A stretch of 64,000 nt of DNA from Streptomyces sp. NRRL S-646 (GTDB lineage: Bacteria; Actinomycetota; Actinomycetes; Streptomycetales; Streptomycetaceae): the NCBI RefSeq assembly GCF_000720765.1, contig NZ_JODC01000003.1, positions 744,001 through 808,000 of the forward strand, given 5' to 3'. Shown piece after piece: positions 38,755-48,460 of the stretch (the first letter of the stretch is position 1; each line of letters starts with the position of its first letter). The position numbers were made by a program, and so were the translations under genes. A model generated the notes under the pieces. That model saw nothing but the letters and a program-made list of their open reading frames with translations, was not told the origin of the DNA and did no database searches.

Positions 38755-40881
38755 TTACTCGCCCTTGGCCTTCGCGATGATCTCCTCGGCGACGTTCCGC
38801 GGAACCTCGGCGTAGGAGTCGAACTGCATCGAGTAGCTTGCGCGACCCGACGTCTTGCTGCGGAGGTCTCCGACGTAGCCGAACATCTCCGAGAGGGGCA
38901 CGAGGCCCTTCACGACGCGGGCACCGGCCCGCTCCTCCATGGCCTGGATCTGACCACGGCGGGAGTTGATGTCGCCGATGACCTCACCCATGTAGTCCTC
39001 GGGCGTGGTGACCTCGACGGCCATCATCGGCTCGAGCAGCACGGGGCTGGCCTTGCGCGCGGCCTCCTTGAAGGCCTGCGAACCGGCGATCTTGAAGGCG
39101 AGCTCGGAGGAGTCGACCTCGTGGTAGCCACCGTCGATGAGCGTGACGCGGACGCCCGTCATCTCGTAGCCCGCGAGGATGCCGAACTGCATGGCCTCCT
39201 GCGCACCGGCGTCCACCGAAGGGATGTACTCCTTCGGGATACGGCCACCGGTGACCTTGTTCACGAACTCGTACGAGGCGTCGCCGCCCTCGATGGGCTC
39301 GATCGCGATCTGCACCTTGGCGAACTGACCGGTACCACCGGTCTGCTTCTTGTGGGTGTAGTCCACGCGCTCGACGGCCTTGCGGATCGTCTCGCGGTAG
39401 GCGACCTGCGGCTTGCCGACGTTGGCCTCGACCTTGAACTCACGGCGCATACGGTCGACCAGCACCTCGAGGTGCAGCTCGCCCATACCACCGATGATGG
39501 TCTGGCCGGTCTCCTCGTCCGAGTGAACCTGGAAGGACGGGTCCTCCTCGGCCAGGCGCTGGATCGCGACGCCCAGCTTCTCCTGGTCGCCCTTCGACTT
39601 GGGCTCGATGGCGACCTGGATGACCGGCGCCGGGAAGTCCATGGACTCCAGGATCACCGGCTGCTTGTCGTCGCACAGCGTCTCACCGGTCGTGGTCTGC
39701 TTCAGACCCATGACGGCGATGATGTCGCCGGCGCCCACCGACTCGATCTCCTCACGCTTGTTCGCGTGCATGCGGTAGATCTTGCCGATGCGCTCCTTCT
39801 TGCCCTTGACGGAGTTCAGCACGGCGGTGCCGGACTCCAGGCGGCCCGAGTAGACCCGGACGAAGGTGAGCTTGCCGAGGTGCGGGTCGCTCATGATCTT
39901 GAACGCCAGCGCCGACAGCGGCTCGTCGTCGGACGGCTTGCGCTTGACGACCGTCTCCGGGTCCTTGACGTCGTGGCCCTCGATGGCCTCGATGTCGACG
40001 GGAGAGGGCAGGTAGCGCACGACCGCGTCGAGCAGGGGCTGGACGCCCTTGTTCTTGAACGCGGTGCCGCAGAACACCGGGGTGACCGTGGTGTCCTTGG
40101 ACTTGCCGGACGCGATGGTGATACGACGGATCGCGGCGTACAGCTGCTCCACGGAAGGCTCCTCGCCCTCCAGGTACAGCTCCATGATCTCTTCGTCGTT
40201 CTCGGCGACGGCCTCGATCAGCTTGCCGCGGTACTCCTCGGCAGCCTCGGTGTGCGTGGCCGGGATGTCGACGGTGTCGTACATCTCGCCCTTGGTGGCC
40301 TCGGCGGACCAGACCAGGGCCTTCATCGTCACGAGGTCGACGACGCCCTTGAAGTCGGCCTCGGCACCGATCGGCAGCTGCATCACGATCGGCTGAGCGC
40401 CCAGGCGGTCAGAGATCATGTCGACGCAGCGGTGGAACTCGGCACCGGTGCGGTCGAGCTTGTTGACGAAGCAGATGCGGGGGACGCCGTAGCGGTCCGC
40501 CTGACGCCACACCGTCTCGGACTGCGGCTCAACACCGGCGACGCCGTCGAACACCGTCACGGCACCGTCGAGCACGCGCAGCGAACGCTCCACCTCGACG
40601 GTGAAGTCGACGTGGCCCGGGGTGTCGATGATGTTGATGGTGTGGTCGACGTCTTCCAGCGGCCAGTGACAGGTGGTGGCAGCAGAGGTGATCGTGATGC
40701 CACGCTCCTGCTCCTGCTCCATCCAGTCCATGGTGGCAGCGCCGTCGTGGACCTCACCGATCTTGTAAGACACACCGGTGTAGAACAGGATCCGCTCGGT
40801 GGTGGTCGTCTTGCCCGCGTCGATGTGGGCCATGATCCCGATGTTGCGGACCTTGGCCAGGTCAAGTGAAGTGGTAGCCAT
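38755..40881 (-). CDS. fusA: Elongation factor G
   Basis: A 708-residue translocase GTPase: [20 protein letters not shown], the G2 region [19 protein letters not shown] and NKLDRTG, followed by domains II-V with [10 protein letters not shown]. Full length. 39 nt after rpsG in the rpsL-rpsG-fusA-tuf operon. Confidence 0.98.
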   Translation of the reverse strand: MATTSLDLAKVRNIGIMAHIDAGKTTTTERILFYTGVSYKIGEVHDGAATMDWMEQEQERGITITSAATTCHWPLEDVDHTINIIDTPGHVDFTVEVERSLRVLDGAVTVFDGVAGVEPQSETVWRQADRYGVPRICFVNKLDRTGAEFHRCVDMISDRLGAQPIVMQLPIGAEADFKGVVDLVTMKALVWSAEATKGEMYDTVDIPATHTEAAEEYRGKLIEAVAENDEEIMELYLEGEEPSVEQLYAAIRRITIASGKSKDTTVTPVFCGTAFKNKGVQPLLDAVVRYLPSPVDIEAIEGHDVKDPETVVKRKPSDDEPLSALAFKIMSDPHLGKLTFVRVYSGRLESGTAVLNSVKGKKERIGKIYRMHANKREEIESVGAGDIIAVMGLKQTTTGETLCDDKQPVILESMDFPAPVIQVAIEPKSKGDQEKLGVAIQRLAEEDPSFQVHSDEETGQTIIGGMGELHLEVLVDRMRREFKVEANVGKPQVAYRETIRKAVERVDYTHKKQTGGTGQFAKVQIAIEPIEGGDASYEFVNKVTGGRIPKEYIPSVDAGAQEAMQFGILAGYEMTGVRVTLIDGGYHEVDSSELAFKIAGSQAFKEAARKASPVLLEPMMAVEVTTPEDYMGEVIGDINSRRGQIQAMEERAGARVVKGLVPLSEMFGYVGDLRSKTSGRASYSMQFDSYAEVPRNVAEEIIAKAKGE

Positions 40882-40920
40882 ATCGGCTCAGTCTTCTCTC
40901 GGTCTCGATGTGGGTAGCGA

Positions 40921-41391
40921 CTACCAGCGGTAGTGCGCGAAGGCCTTGTTGGACTCGGCCATCTTGTGGGTGTCCTCGCGCTTCTTCACAGCGGCACCAA
41001 GGCCGTTGGAGGCGTCGAGAAGCTCGTTGAGCAGACGCTCGGTCATGGTCTTCTCGCGACGGGCGCGGGAGTAACCGACCAGCCAGCGCAGCGCGAGCGT
41101 GTTGGCACGACCGGGCTTGACCTCGATCGGAACCTGGTACGTCGCACCACCGACACGGCGGGACTTGACCTCGAGGGTCGGCTTGATGTTCTCCAGCGCG
41201 CGCTTCAGCGTGATGATCGGGTCGTTGCCCGTCTTCTCACGCAGACCCTCCATGGCGCCGTACACGATGCGCTCGGCGGTGGAGCGCTTGCCGTTCAGCA
41301 GCACCTTGTTGATGAGCGACGTGACCAGAGGGGAACCGTAGACCGGGTCGATGATGACCGGGCGCTTCGGGGCGGGGCCCTTACGAGGCAT
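40921..41391 (-). CDS. rpsG: 30S ribosomal protein S7
   Basis: A 156-residue S7 (uS7): [40 protein letters not shown] and [20 protein letters not shown]. 2 nt after rpsL. Confidence 0.98.
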   Translation of the reverse strand: MPRKGPAPKRPVIIDPVYGSPLVTSLINKVLLNGKRSTAERIVYGAMEGLREKTGNDPIITLKRALENIKPTLEVKSRRVGGATYQVPIEVKPGRANTLALRWLVGYSRARREKTMTERLLNELLDASNGLGAAVKKREDTHKMAESNKAFAHYRW

Positions 41392-41393
41392 TT

Positions 41394-41765
41394 CTACTTC
41401 TCCTTCTTGGCGCCGTAGCGGGAACGGGCCTGCTTGCGGTTCTTGACACCCTGGGTGTCGAGGGAGCCACGGATGATCTTGTAGCGAACACCCGGCAGGT
41501 CCTTCACACGGCCGCCGCGCACGAGCACGATGGAGTGCTCCTGCAGGTTGTGTCCCTCACCCGGAATGTAAGCGGTGACCTCGATCCCGCTGGTCAGACG
41601 CACACGCGCGACCTTACGCAGGGCCGAGTTCGGCTTCTTCGGGGTGGTCGTGAACACACGCGTGCAGACGCCACGACGCTGAGGGGAACCCTCGAGTGCG
41701 GGCGTCTTGTTCTTCTCGACCTTGTCCTGCCGGCCCTTACGGACCAGCTGCTGGATCGTAGGCAC
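41394..41765 (-). CDS. rpsL: 30S ribosomal protein S12
   Basis: A 123-residue S12 (uS12) starting at GTG ([20 protein letters not shown]), with GGAG about 6 nt upstream. The decoding-site loop [13 protein letters not shown] has wild-type Lys43, and [10 protein letters not shown] has the wild-type second Lys, so no classical streptomycin-resistance change is seen. First gene of the str operon, with a leader of about 190 nt. Confidence 0.97.
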   Translation of the reverse strand: MPTIQQLVRKGRQDKVEKNKTPALEGSPQRRGVCTRVFTTTPKKPNSALRKVARVRLTSGIEVTAYIPGEGHNLQEHSIVLVRGGRVKDLPGVRYKIIRGSLDTQGVKNRKQARSRYGAKKEK

Positions 41766-41812
41766 TACTTCTCCGGTTTCTGTGTGCCGAATGGTGAAGC
41801 TAACCTGGAACG

Positions 41813-41840
41813 TCGCCGACCCACGCGGTCGGGTGTGTCG
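41813..41840 (-). ncRNA. Leader RNA element of rpsL, shared with rpsJ
   Basis: Twin of 32646-32673: 27 of 28 positions agree, including the whole CCGACC-GCGUG-GGUCGG hairpin and the CGACAC flank. It lies 47 nt upstream of the rpsL GTG. Outside the block the two leaders are much less alike. Confidence 0.65.
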
Positions 41841-41958
41841 AATCCGGCAGACTCCCGCCGCCAGGCGGAAAGGGCGCAGATTACGGTGGCCAATGACGGC
41901 TCGCCATGCGGTTGAAGGCACGCACGAGAGCCAGGGCACACCCCAGGCACAAGGTCTG

Positions 41959-41987
41959 AGCGTACCTACCTCATACGCTGCGGTCAA
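41959..41987 (-). promoter_or_regulatory. Promoter of the str operon
   Basis: On the minus strand TTGACC (41982-41987), 17-nt spacer, TACGCT (41959-41964). It would give a leader of about 190 nt to rpsL. The 341-nt gap 41766-42106 also holds the leader element and no gene. Confidence 0.65.
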
Positions 41988-42106
41988 AACAAATGGGCCG
42001 CGCCCGCATCGGCATGCGAAGCATGTCAAGACCCTACGCCGTACATGATCTTCGAATTCACGTTCCAGGCACCTCCGGGAGCTATGTCACCGCAGCTCAC
42101 CCCAGG

Positions 42107-42778
42107 TCACGCGGAGGCCAGGGCCGCCGCGATGAGGATGGTGATGATCAGCGCCCATCCGGCGACCGACAGCCAGCCCAGGACCAGCCCGGTCATGGCG
42201 AAGCCCTCGCCGCGCTCGCCGGTGCGCTGCATTTCGCTGCGGGCGGAGTGACCGAGGATCACCGCGGGTATCCCGGTGAGCCCGCCGGTGAAGAACGTGA
42301 GGATCCCGCAGACCATGGAGCCGACCGCCTTGCCGTTCGCCGGCGGCGGGACGGGCAGAAAGGTCGCGGGCACCACCGGAGCGGCCTGATTGACCGGCAC
42401 GGGCCCCTGCGGCAGATCGGCGACCAGAAGGGCCAGCTCCCCCACGGTCCGCGCGGCATAGGCCCGCGCCACCCGCCGGTCGAACTCCCCCTTCTCCAGC
42501 CGCCCCTCCGCGTACCCCGCCCGGAGCACGTCCACGGCACGCTCACGGTCGGCGTGGGAGGCGAGCATGGACGGGGCGGTGTGCCCCTGCCAGGTCTGCC
42601 CGAAGCCCTGGGCCGGCGGCGGGGCGCCCTGCCACGCCTGCATCGGGCCGTGCTGCCCCTGCTGCGGGGCCCGCTGCCAGGGCCGCAGGGGCACGTCCTG
42701 CCCCGACTGCGGGACATCCTGCGCCCGCTGCGAGTCCCCCTGCCCCGACTGCCAGGGCTGCCACGACGGATTGGACAC
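42107..42778 (-). CDS. DUF1707 / DUF4190 domain membrane protein
   Basis: A 223-residue protein starting at GTG with GGGAGG 5 nt upstream. The first about 70 residues are Gln/Pro/Trp-rich low complexity. Then comes a DUF1707 (SHOCT-like) block, SHADRERAVDVLRAGYAEGRLEKGEFDRRVARAYAARTVGELALLVADLP, and a C-terminal DUF4190 segment with two TM helices (AVGSMVCGILTFFTGGLTGI and a second near the end). The DUF1707 block is shown by its D...V..L..AY.EGRL pattern. Role unknown. Divergent from the Crp/Fnr gene. Confidence 0.85.
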   Translation of the reverse strand: MSNPSWQPWQSGQGDSQRAQDVPQSGQDVPLRPWQRAPQQGQHGPMQAWQGAPPPAQGFGQTWQGHTAPSMLASHADRERAVDVLRAGYAEGRLEKGEFDRRVARAYAARTVGELALLVADLPQGPVPVNQAAPVVPATFLPVPPPANGKAVGSMVCGILTFFTGGLTGIPAVILGHSARSEMQRTGERGEGFAMTGLVLGWLSVAGWALIITILIAAALASA

Positions 42779-43003
42779 GAGTACCTCCCCGAACCCCCGA
42801 GTCCCTCCATGATGCGCCGAATGGGGATTTCCGGCACAGAGAGCGTCGCGGAACGCGCTCGCACCCGGGCCCTGCCCACTGTTCCGGGCCCTTCTGCGCC
42901 GGTCGCAGATCATTTCGCGTCGTTGGCCGGTTCGCGCCCTTTCCGGTCCGGCGGTCCTGCGCTTTCAGTACCTTGATCCGTCCGCTGCAAGGGGAATCGG
43001 GGG

Positions 43004-43759
43004 ATGAGCGTGACAAGAACGGTGGTCTCACCGGACGACGGAGGCCTGGACGACCGGGTGCCCTTTCTGGCGCGGCTGGAGAGCGAGGACCGTTCGGTGC
43101 TGCTGGCGCTCGGCCGGCAACTGACCTTCACGGCCCGCATGATCCTCATCCACCAGCACGAGCCTTCCTCGCACGTCCTGTTCCTGGTGCAGGGCTGGAC
43201 CAAGGTCACAGCCTCGGCGGCCAACGGCTACGAGGCGCTGCTTGCACTGCGCGGGCCCGGCGACATCGTCGGTGAGTCGGCGGCGCTCACGGGCCGGCCG
43301 CGGTCGGCGACGGTGACCGCGCTGGAGCCGGTGCGGGCGGTGGCCGTGGAGCACGAGCGGTTCACCGACTTCCTGAGCCGCTCCCCCGCCGTGTCCTTCG
43401 CCCTCCTCGGCCTGACCGCGGACCGTACCCGGGCGGCCGACCGGCGCCGGCTGGAGTTCGCGTCCATGAGTGTGCGAGAGCGTTTCGCCGTCCTGCTGCT
43501 GGACCTGGCCCGCACCCACGGCCGCCGCACGCAGGAGGGCATCGAGCTCGCCGTACCCCTGAGCAAGCAGGAGCTGGCGGGCTCGGTGGGCGCGTCCCGG
43601 GAGATGGTGCAGCGCCTGCTTCGGGAGCTGCGCGACAAGGAGGCGGTGGTGACCGGGCGCAGGACGCTGCTGATACGGCGGCCGGATGTGCTGCGGCGCA
43701 TTGCTGCGGCCGGTCCGGCCTCCGGAATCCCCTCACCGCAGGGGCCGCACGAGGAGTGA
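43004..43759 (+). CDS. Crp/Fnr-family transcriptional regulator
   Basis: A 251-residue protein. The cyclic-nucleotide-binding domain (about 18-140) has a phosphate-binding cassette GESAALTGRPRSATVTAL with Glu91, Arg100 and Ser101 in the positions used by cAMP-binding proteins. A dimerisation helix follows, then a winged-helix domain with LSKQELAGSVGASREMVQRL (about 187-206). It stands 129 nt upstream of the cyclase-like gene on the same strand. A sensor of a cyclic nucleotide made by the neighbour is an attractive reading but unproven. Confidence 0.9.
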   Translation: MSVTRTVVSPDDGGLDDRVPFLARLESEDRSVLLALGRQLTFTARMILIHQHEPSSHVLFLVQGWTKVTASAANGYEALLALRGPGDIVGESAALTGRPRSATVTALEPVRAVAVEHERFTDFLSRSPAVSFALLGLTADRTRAADRRRLEFASMSVRERFAVLLLDLARTHGRRTQEGIELAVPLSKQELAGSVGASREMVQRLLRELRDKEAVVTGRRTLLIRRPDVLRRIAAAGPASGIPSPQGPHEE

Positions 43760-43888
43760 CCTCGCCCTCCTCGGCAGCTCTTCTGTGCACACGGTCACAC
43801 AACGAGTGCGTCATCCGCCCTCACCACCCGCCTCTCCCGGGCGCCACTCTGGCGCCCTGCACCGCACACCCCCCTCGGAGAGGCGACC

Positions 43889-44719
43889 ATGACCGACCCC
43901 GTGAGCCGCACGATCCTGTTGCTGGACATCGAGAGGTTCAGCGACCGGGACGACGTGGAGCAGGCCTATCTGCGGCGCATGCTCTACGACATCACCGACC
44001 GCGCGCTGGAGAGCGCCGGCATCGACGAGACGCTGCGGCTGCGAGCCGACCGCGGGGACTCGGTGATGGAGCTCATCGACGCGAGCGCCTCCGTCACGGC
44101 GCTGCTGCGCAGTCTGCTCACGGAGGTTCCGGCGCAGCTGCGGGCGGTCAACAGGATGGCGTCCAGCTCCGCGCAGATCCGGCTGCGCGGCGTCGTCGCC
44201 ACCGGCTGGGTCGCCGTGGACGCTCTCGACGGCTGGGTCGGCTCCGACCTGAACCACGCCTGCCGGCTGCTGGACGCCCGGATCCTGCGCGCCGCCCTGC
44301 GCGAACGCGCCGACGACTTCGCGCTGTGCGTCTCGGACCCCCTGTACTCCGGGGTCGTACGGCACGACCACACCGGAATCCCGAAGGCGGAGTTCCATGC
44401 GGTGACGGTGGACAGCAAGAACGGCCCGCTGAAGGCCTGGCTGCACGGGCCGGTGCCGGACGGCTCGCCGAGTGAGGACCACGGTGACACGGGGGCGGGG
44501 GAGGCGTCGGGCGGTTCGGGGGACCGCCCGACGCCGCGGGTCCCCCCGCAGGGCGGCCCGGCGCCGGACCGGGGAGCCCCGGCGCCGGGCCCTGTCTTCC
44601 ACGGCAACGTCACCGTCGGCGGCGGCACAGTGAGCGGCGACCAGAACAACGTCACCGGCAACCAGATCACCGGGGACCTCAACTTCGGTGGTGGCCGCAG
44701 GCGGGGTGAGGGCTCGTGA
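43889..44719 (+). CDS. Class III nucleotidyl-cyclase-like protein with GDQNNVTGN tail
   Basis: A 276-residue protein. Residues 1 to about 190 follow the class III cyclase layout: TILLLDIERFS gives metal-ligand candidate Asp13, DRGDSVMELID gives Asp57 in the second metal position, and WVGSDLNHACRLLDA gives the Asn122-x3-Arg126 pair of the catalytic NxxxR motif. Base specificity cannot be told. Residues 192-238 are a Pro/Gly linker and 240-269 hold VTVGGGTVSGDQNNVTGNQ, repeated almost exactly in the next protein. GGAGAGG precedes the ATG. Its stop overlaps the next gene's GTG by 4 nt. Activity is inferred from motifs; a degenerate cyclase is possible. Confidence 0.7.
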   Translation: MTDPVSRTILLLDIERFSDRDDVEQAYLRRMLYDITDRALESAGIDETLRLRADRGDSVMELIDASASVTALLRSLLTEVPAQLRAVNRMASSSAQIRLRGVVATGWVAVDALDGWVGSDLNHACRLLDARILRAALRERADDFALCVSDPLYSGVVRHDHTGIPKAEFHAVTVDSKNGPLKAWLHGPVPDGSPSEDHGDTGAGEASGGSGDRPTPRVPPQGGPAPDRGAPAPGPVFHGNVTVGGGTVSGDQNNVTGNQITGDLNFGGGRRRGEGS

Positions 44720-46923
44720 GCACACCCGAGCAGCAGTCCCCGGCGGGCGGCGCCGGCCCCTCCCCGGACCAGCCCCAGGCCGACCCGGCCCCGGCGGGCG
44801 AGGCACGAAGAGAGGGCACGGACGACGAGTCCGAGGAGCACGACCAGCCCCAGGATGCCTGGGCGGCCCGCCGGGACCTGGTCGACCACAGCCCACGGAG
44901 CATGAGCTTCGGCGCCCAGTCGCGCTTCGGCGGCGGCACGGTGGGCGGCGACCAGAACAATGTCACCGGCAACCAGGTCAGTGGCGACGTGATCATGGGC
45001 ACCAAGACGGTCTACCAGTTCTCCATACCCGGGTTCTCGTCGCCGGGGTCCGCATCCGGCGAGGTCCCGGCAAGCACGCTGGAGCGGCTGGCCGAGCACT
45101 TCGTCGCCGATGAGGACGTCGTCGCTGCTCTCCTCGGGCGGCTGCGCCGCGACCGCGTCCTCATCCTGTCCGGCGCCCGCTTCACCGGGCGGCGCACGGC
45201 CGCGCTGATGCTTCTGCACCGCCTCGGCGTCTCCTCGGTGCGCACCCTGGACCGTGACACCGGCCCGAGCGCCCTCGCCGAACAGGTCGGCACCACGGAG
45301 ACCGACGAGGACCGCTGCCGCGGATACGTCCTGTGCGACCTGGCCACCCGCCGCGACCGTCCGCTGCGCGAACCGCATCTGCTCGCCGCCCGCGACCGGC
45401 TCGGCGAGCACGGCTACCTGATCATCACCGTCGACCCCATCGCCGTACTGGAGGACGTGCCGTTCGTCGTCGCCTGGCACCCACCGGCCGCGGCCGACGT
45501 CCTCGCCGCCCACCTGAGCACCCGCACCGATGCCCAGACCGCCGCCAAGCTGCTCGAACTCCCCGATGTCACCGAGTTCCTGGGCCGCCGTCACCAGCTG
45601 CGCGAGGTCGCCGCCTTCGCTCAGCAGCTCGCCCGGTACGCGGCCGGGGAGGCGGGCGCGGACTCGGTCGCGCAGTTCTCGCTCGTGTCGCTGGAGAGCC
45701 AGGTCCAGGAGTGGTTCGAGGAGGACGAGGCGTCGATCCATCTGCGCGACAAGGCGTTCCTGGTGGCCCTCGCCGCCTTCGACGGCGGCCCGTACGCCCT
45801 CACAGCCGAGGTCAGCGACCTGCTGTACCGCCTCCTCCAGGAGACCTGGAACCGGTCGCTCGTGCCCGAAGTCCCCGTTTTCGGCACGCACATCGGCAAG
45901 CGCCTCCAGCTGGCCCGTGCGGAGAAGTTCGAGGAGGACGAGCACACCGAGTGGGGGCCGGTGCCCCAGCAGAAGGCCAGGTTCCTCGACGAGCGGGTCT
46001 CCCTGGTGCTGCTGCGGGAGGTGTGGCTCGGCCATCCGTCCGCCCGTCCCGCGCTGATCGCCTGGCTGCGCCGCCTGGCCGACGACGGCCGTCCATTGGT
46101 CCGCACCCGCGCCGCGTCCACCGTCGCGGTCCTCGCCCGCACCGACCTGCCCTCGGCTATGGCGCTGGTCATCGAGGTCTGGAGTACCTCCAAACGGTTC
46201 CGGCACCGGCTGGTCGCCGTCAACGCGCTCACCCTCGCCCACCTCATCGGCACGCCCTACGTCCCGCGGATCCTCGACGGCTGGTGCGAGGGCGACGACC
46301 CCCGGCTGCGCTGGGTGGCCGTAAGGGCGTACGGGCTGATCGGACCGGAGCGGCCGGAGCAGGCGCTGGCCGCGCTGCGCAAAGCGGTCCGCAGGCTGTA
46401 CGAGGCCGATCCCGACGACCTCGACAGCGAGATGGCGGGCGAACTCGCCGAAGCCGTCGAGCTGTTGCTGCTCTCCCCCGCCGGCGACCGGGTCCTGGCC
46501 GAACTGCGCGAGCACCTCGACGACGACCGCGCCGTGCGCGACCTGGCGCTCGGCGGCTTCGTGAACGCCTGCCACCGCACGCAGGACGGCGAGCGGTACG
46601 GCAGCCCGCTGGTCCTCGACTGGTACGCCCGCACCGCCCACGAGGACGGCGAGCCCGCCCGCGGCATCCCCACGCTGTGGCGGGCGGCGCTGGCCGACCC
46701 GCGGTCCACCCGGGAGGCGCTCAGGGTCCTGAGCGAGTGGGTGCTGATCGCCCACCGGGTCACGGCCGTCGAGTGGGCGCTGGCCGCGCTGCTGCCCCGG
46801 CTCGTCACCACGAGCGCCGAGCACGACCGGCTGAGCCATCTGCTGCGGACGATGCCGGGCGAGGACGGCAAACCCCCGCCCGAAGTCGCGACTCGCCTGC
46901 TGGCGGTCCTCCCTCCGCGCTGA
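44716..46923 (+). CDS. NTPase-like protein with GDQNNVTGN motif and HEAT-like C-terminus
   Basis: A 735-residue protein from a GTG that overlaps the upstream stop (GTGA). Residues 1-70 are acidic and Pro-rich. FGGGTVGGDQNNVTGNQVSG (71-90) matches the tail of the cyclase-like protein. Residues about 115-400 look like a P-loop NTPase: VLILSGARFTGRRTAALMLL has a Walker-A-like GxxxxGRRT (153-161) with Arg in place of the usual Lys, and GYVLCDLA a Walker-B-like Asp208. Residues about 420-735 are alpha-helical repeats of HEAT type (for example RPLVRTRAASTVAVLARTDL, RLRWVAVRAYGLIG). It resembles STAND-type signalling NTPases in layout. No TM segment. Confidence 0.65.
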   Translation: MSTPEQQSPAGGAGPSPDQPQADPAPAGEARREGTDDESEEHDQPQDAWAARRDLVDHSPRSMSFGAQSRFGGGTVGGDQNNVTGNQVSGDVIMGTKTVYQFSIPGFSSPGSASGEVPASTLERLAEHFVADEDVVAALLGRLRRDRVLILSGARFTGRRTAALMLLHRLGVSSVRTLDRDTGPSALAEQVGTTETDEDRCRGYVLCDLATRRDRPLREPHLLAARDRLGEHGYLIITVDPIAVLEDVPFVVAWHPPAAADVLAAHLSTRTDAQTAAKLLELPDVTEFLGRRHQLREVAAFAQQLARYAAGEAGADSVAQFSLVSLESQVQEWFEEDEASIHLRDKAFLVALAAFDGGPYALTAEVSDLLYRLLQETWNRSLVPEVPVFGTHIGKRLQLARAEKFEEDEHTEWGPVPQQKARFLDERVSLVLLREVWLGHPSARPALIAWLRRLADDGRPLVRTRAASTVAVLARTDLPSAMALVIEVWSTSKRFRHRLVAVNALTLAHLIGTPYVPRILDGWCEGDDPRLRWVAVRAYGLIGPERPEQALAALRKAVRRLYEADPDDLDSEMAGELAEAVELLLLSPAGDRVLAELREHLDDDRAVRDLALGGFVNACHRTQDGERYGSPLVLDWYARTAHEDGEPARGIPTLWRAALADPRSTREALRVLSEWVLIAHRVTAVEWALAALLPRLVTTSAEHDRLSHLLRTMPGEDGKPPPEVATRLLAVLPPR

Positions 46924-46951
46924 CCTGCACATCCCCGAGGAGACACGCACC

Positions 46952-48460
46952 ATGCCCGCTTTCAACCGCCCTGAGTGGCAGCAGCAGGCGGACCGGCACA
47001 CCCAACTGGTCGACCCGGTGCTCACCGTGCGCCAGCTGGGCCGCTTCGACTTCAACCTCAAGTCGCTGGTCCGCATCGACCACGCCCTGGTCTTCTCCAC
47101 CCCGAAGGGCGGCTACGACCCGTATCTGCCGCCCCGGCGTCCCACGCGCAGCGAGATCGCGGCGAAGCGGTACACGGCCGTGTACGAGGTGGACATGGGC
47201 GTGCACCCGTTCTCCGCGGAGCTCGCCCTGCCCAGCGACAACGACGCGTTCGAGTTCACGGCCGCCGTCGACCTGTCCTGGCAGGTCCTGGACCCGGCCC
47301 GGTTCGTGGCCAGCGGTCACCGGGACGTACCGGCGCTGGTGCTGGGCGAACTGCAGCAGGCGGCCCGGCCGGTGACCCGGCACTTCGCCATCCCCGACAG
47401 CGCGGTCGCCGAGCGCGAACTGCTCCAGGCGGTCACCGTGCTGGGGCCGCTCGGGGCGCCCGCGGGACTGCAGGTGACCTGGACGCTGCGGCTGCGGCGC
47501 GACCAGGAGGACATCGACCACCAGCGCCGGCTCCAGGCCATCGACCACTCCGCCGCCGAGCAGATCCGCGCGGCCGAGCGCGGCATGGAGATCGACGTCG
47601 AGGTGGACCGCCGCAACCGGCAGCAGGACCAGTTGCAGATCGGGCGGGCCACGGACTACGGCCGTCAGCAGCAGGAGTTGCTCATCCAGCAGCAGCGCTG
47701 GCAGCACGAGCAGGCGATGCTCGCGAGCGGCCAGCAGCACCAACTGGCTCTGCAGCAGGGAGAGCAGATGCTGGAGCTGCAGCGCATCCAGGCGCAGAAG
47801 ATCGAGTTCTACCAGTGGCATCTGCAGCAGGGCGGCGTCCACGCCTGGGCCCTCCACCTCGCCGACCACCCCGAGGACTCCCACCTGGTCATGCAGAGCA
47901 TGCGCGAGGACCAACTCCGCATGATCCAGGCCCAGATGGACCTGGTGAAGCAGCTCCTCAGCAGCGACACGGCCGAGAACTACGAGCTGGAGGGCCCGAA
48001 GCAGCTCGCCCTGCGCACGGTCAGCGACATCCTGAACCAGCGCCTTCCAGGGGTCCCGCAGACGCCGCCGCTCATCGCACCCCAGGGGGACGGGCCGGCC
48101 TACCCGGGCGCGCCGGACGATCAGCCGTCGGGCTCCCAGGCTCCGCCCCAGGTGATGCCGGGAGCTCCGACGCCTCCCCCACAGCCGCCTGCGCCTCCGG
48201 GCCCTCAGGCACCCACCGCTGCCGTCCCCGGCCTTCCGCCCTGGCAGCCGCCCGCGCCGTACGCGCCACCGCCCCCGCTGTCCGGCCCGTACCCCGGCGT
48301 CCCCGCCCCGCCGGCCGCCCCGCCGCAGACTCCCCCCTGGCAGCCCCCGCCCGGCTACGGCAGCACCCCGACCCTGCCCACGCAGGCGCCGCCGCCCGAC
48401 GACGCTCCCCGGAACGACTCGGCCGACGCGGACAACTCCCGAGAAACAAACGGCACATGA
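46952..48460 (+). CDS. SPFH-like coiled-coil protein with proline-rich tail
   Basis: A 502-residue protein. Residues about 20-170 are a beta-rich domain resembling an SPFH/band-7 module (FEFTAAVDLSWQVLDPARFV, then VPALVLGELQQAARPVTRHF). Residues about 170-345 are strongly charged and Gln-rich and should form coiled coils (RQQQELLIQQQRWQHEQAML). Residues about 365-475 are Pro/Ala-rich, and the end is Asp/Asn-rich. No TM helix or signal peptide. GAGGAG precedes the ATG; its stop overlaps the next start (ATGA). SPFH proteins build membrane scaffolds, which would fit its TM-protein and protease neighbours; the SPFH call is tentative. Confidence 0.6.
   Translation: MPAFNRPEWQQQADRHTQLVDPVLTVRQLGRFDFNLKSLVRIDHALVFSTPKGGYDPYLPPRRPTRSEIAAKRYTAVYEVDMGVHPFSAELALPSDNDAFEFTAAVDLSWQVLDPARFVASGHRDVPALVLGELQQAARPVTRHFAIPDSAVAERELLQAVTVLGPLGAPAGLQVTWTLRLRRDQEDIDHQRRLQAIDHSAAEQIRAAERGMEIDVEVDRRNRQQDQLQIGRATDYGRQQQELLIQQQRWQHEQAMLASGQQHQLALQQGEQMLELQRIQAQKIEFYQWHLQQGGVHAWALHLADHPEDSHLVMQSMREDQLRMIQAQMDLVKQLLSSDTAENYELEGPKQLALRTVSDILNQRLPGVPQTPPLIAPQGDGPAYPGAPDDQPSGSQAPPQVMPGAPTPPPQPPAPPGPQAPTAAVPGLPPWQPPAPYAPPPPLSGPYPGVPAPPAAPPQTPPWQPPPGYGSTPTLPTQAPPPDDAPRNDSADADNSRETNGT

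Noticed and set aside
38733..38755. Direct repeat GCAGTGC...GTTAAC...GCAGTGC just past the fusA stop
   Set aside because: Short and partly inside the stop region; too little to call an operator or promoter.
43984..47100. Minus-strand open frame of over 1000 codons opposite the cyclase-like and NTPase-like genes
   Set aside because: Composition is that of an antisense shadow; the plus-strand genes have start overlaps, ribosome-binding sites and recognisable motifs.
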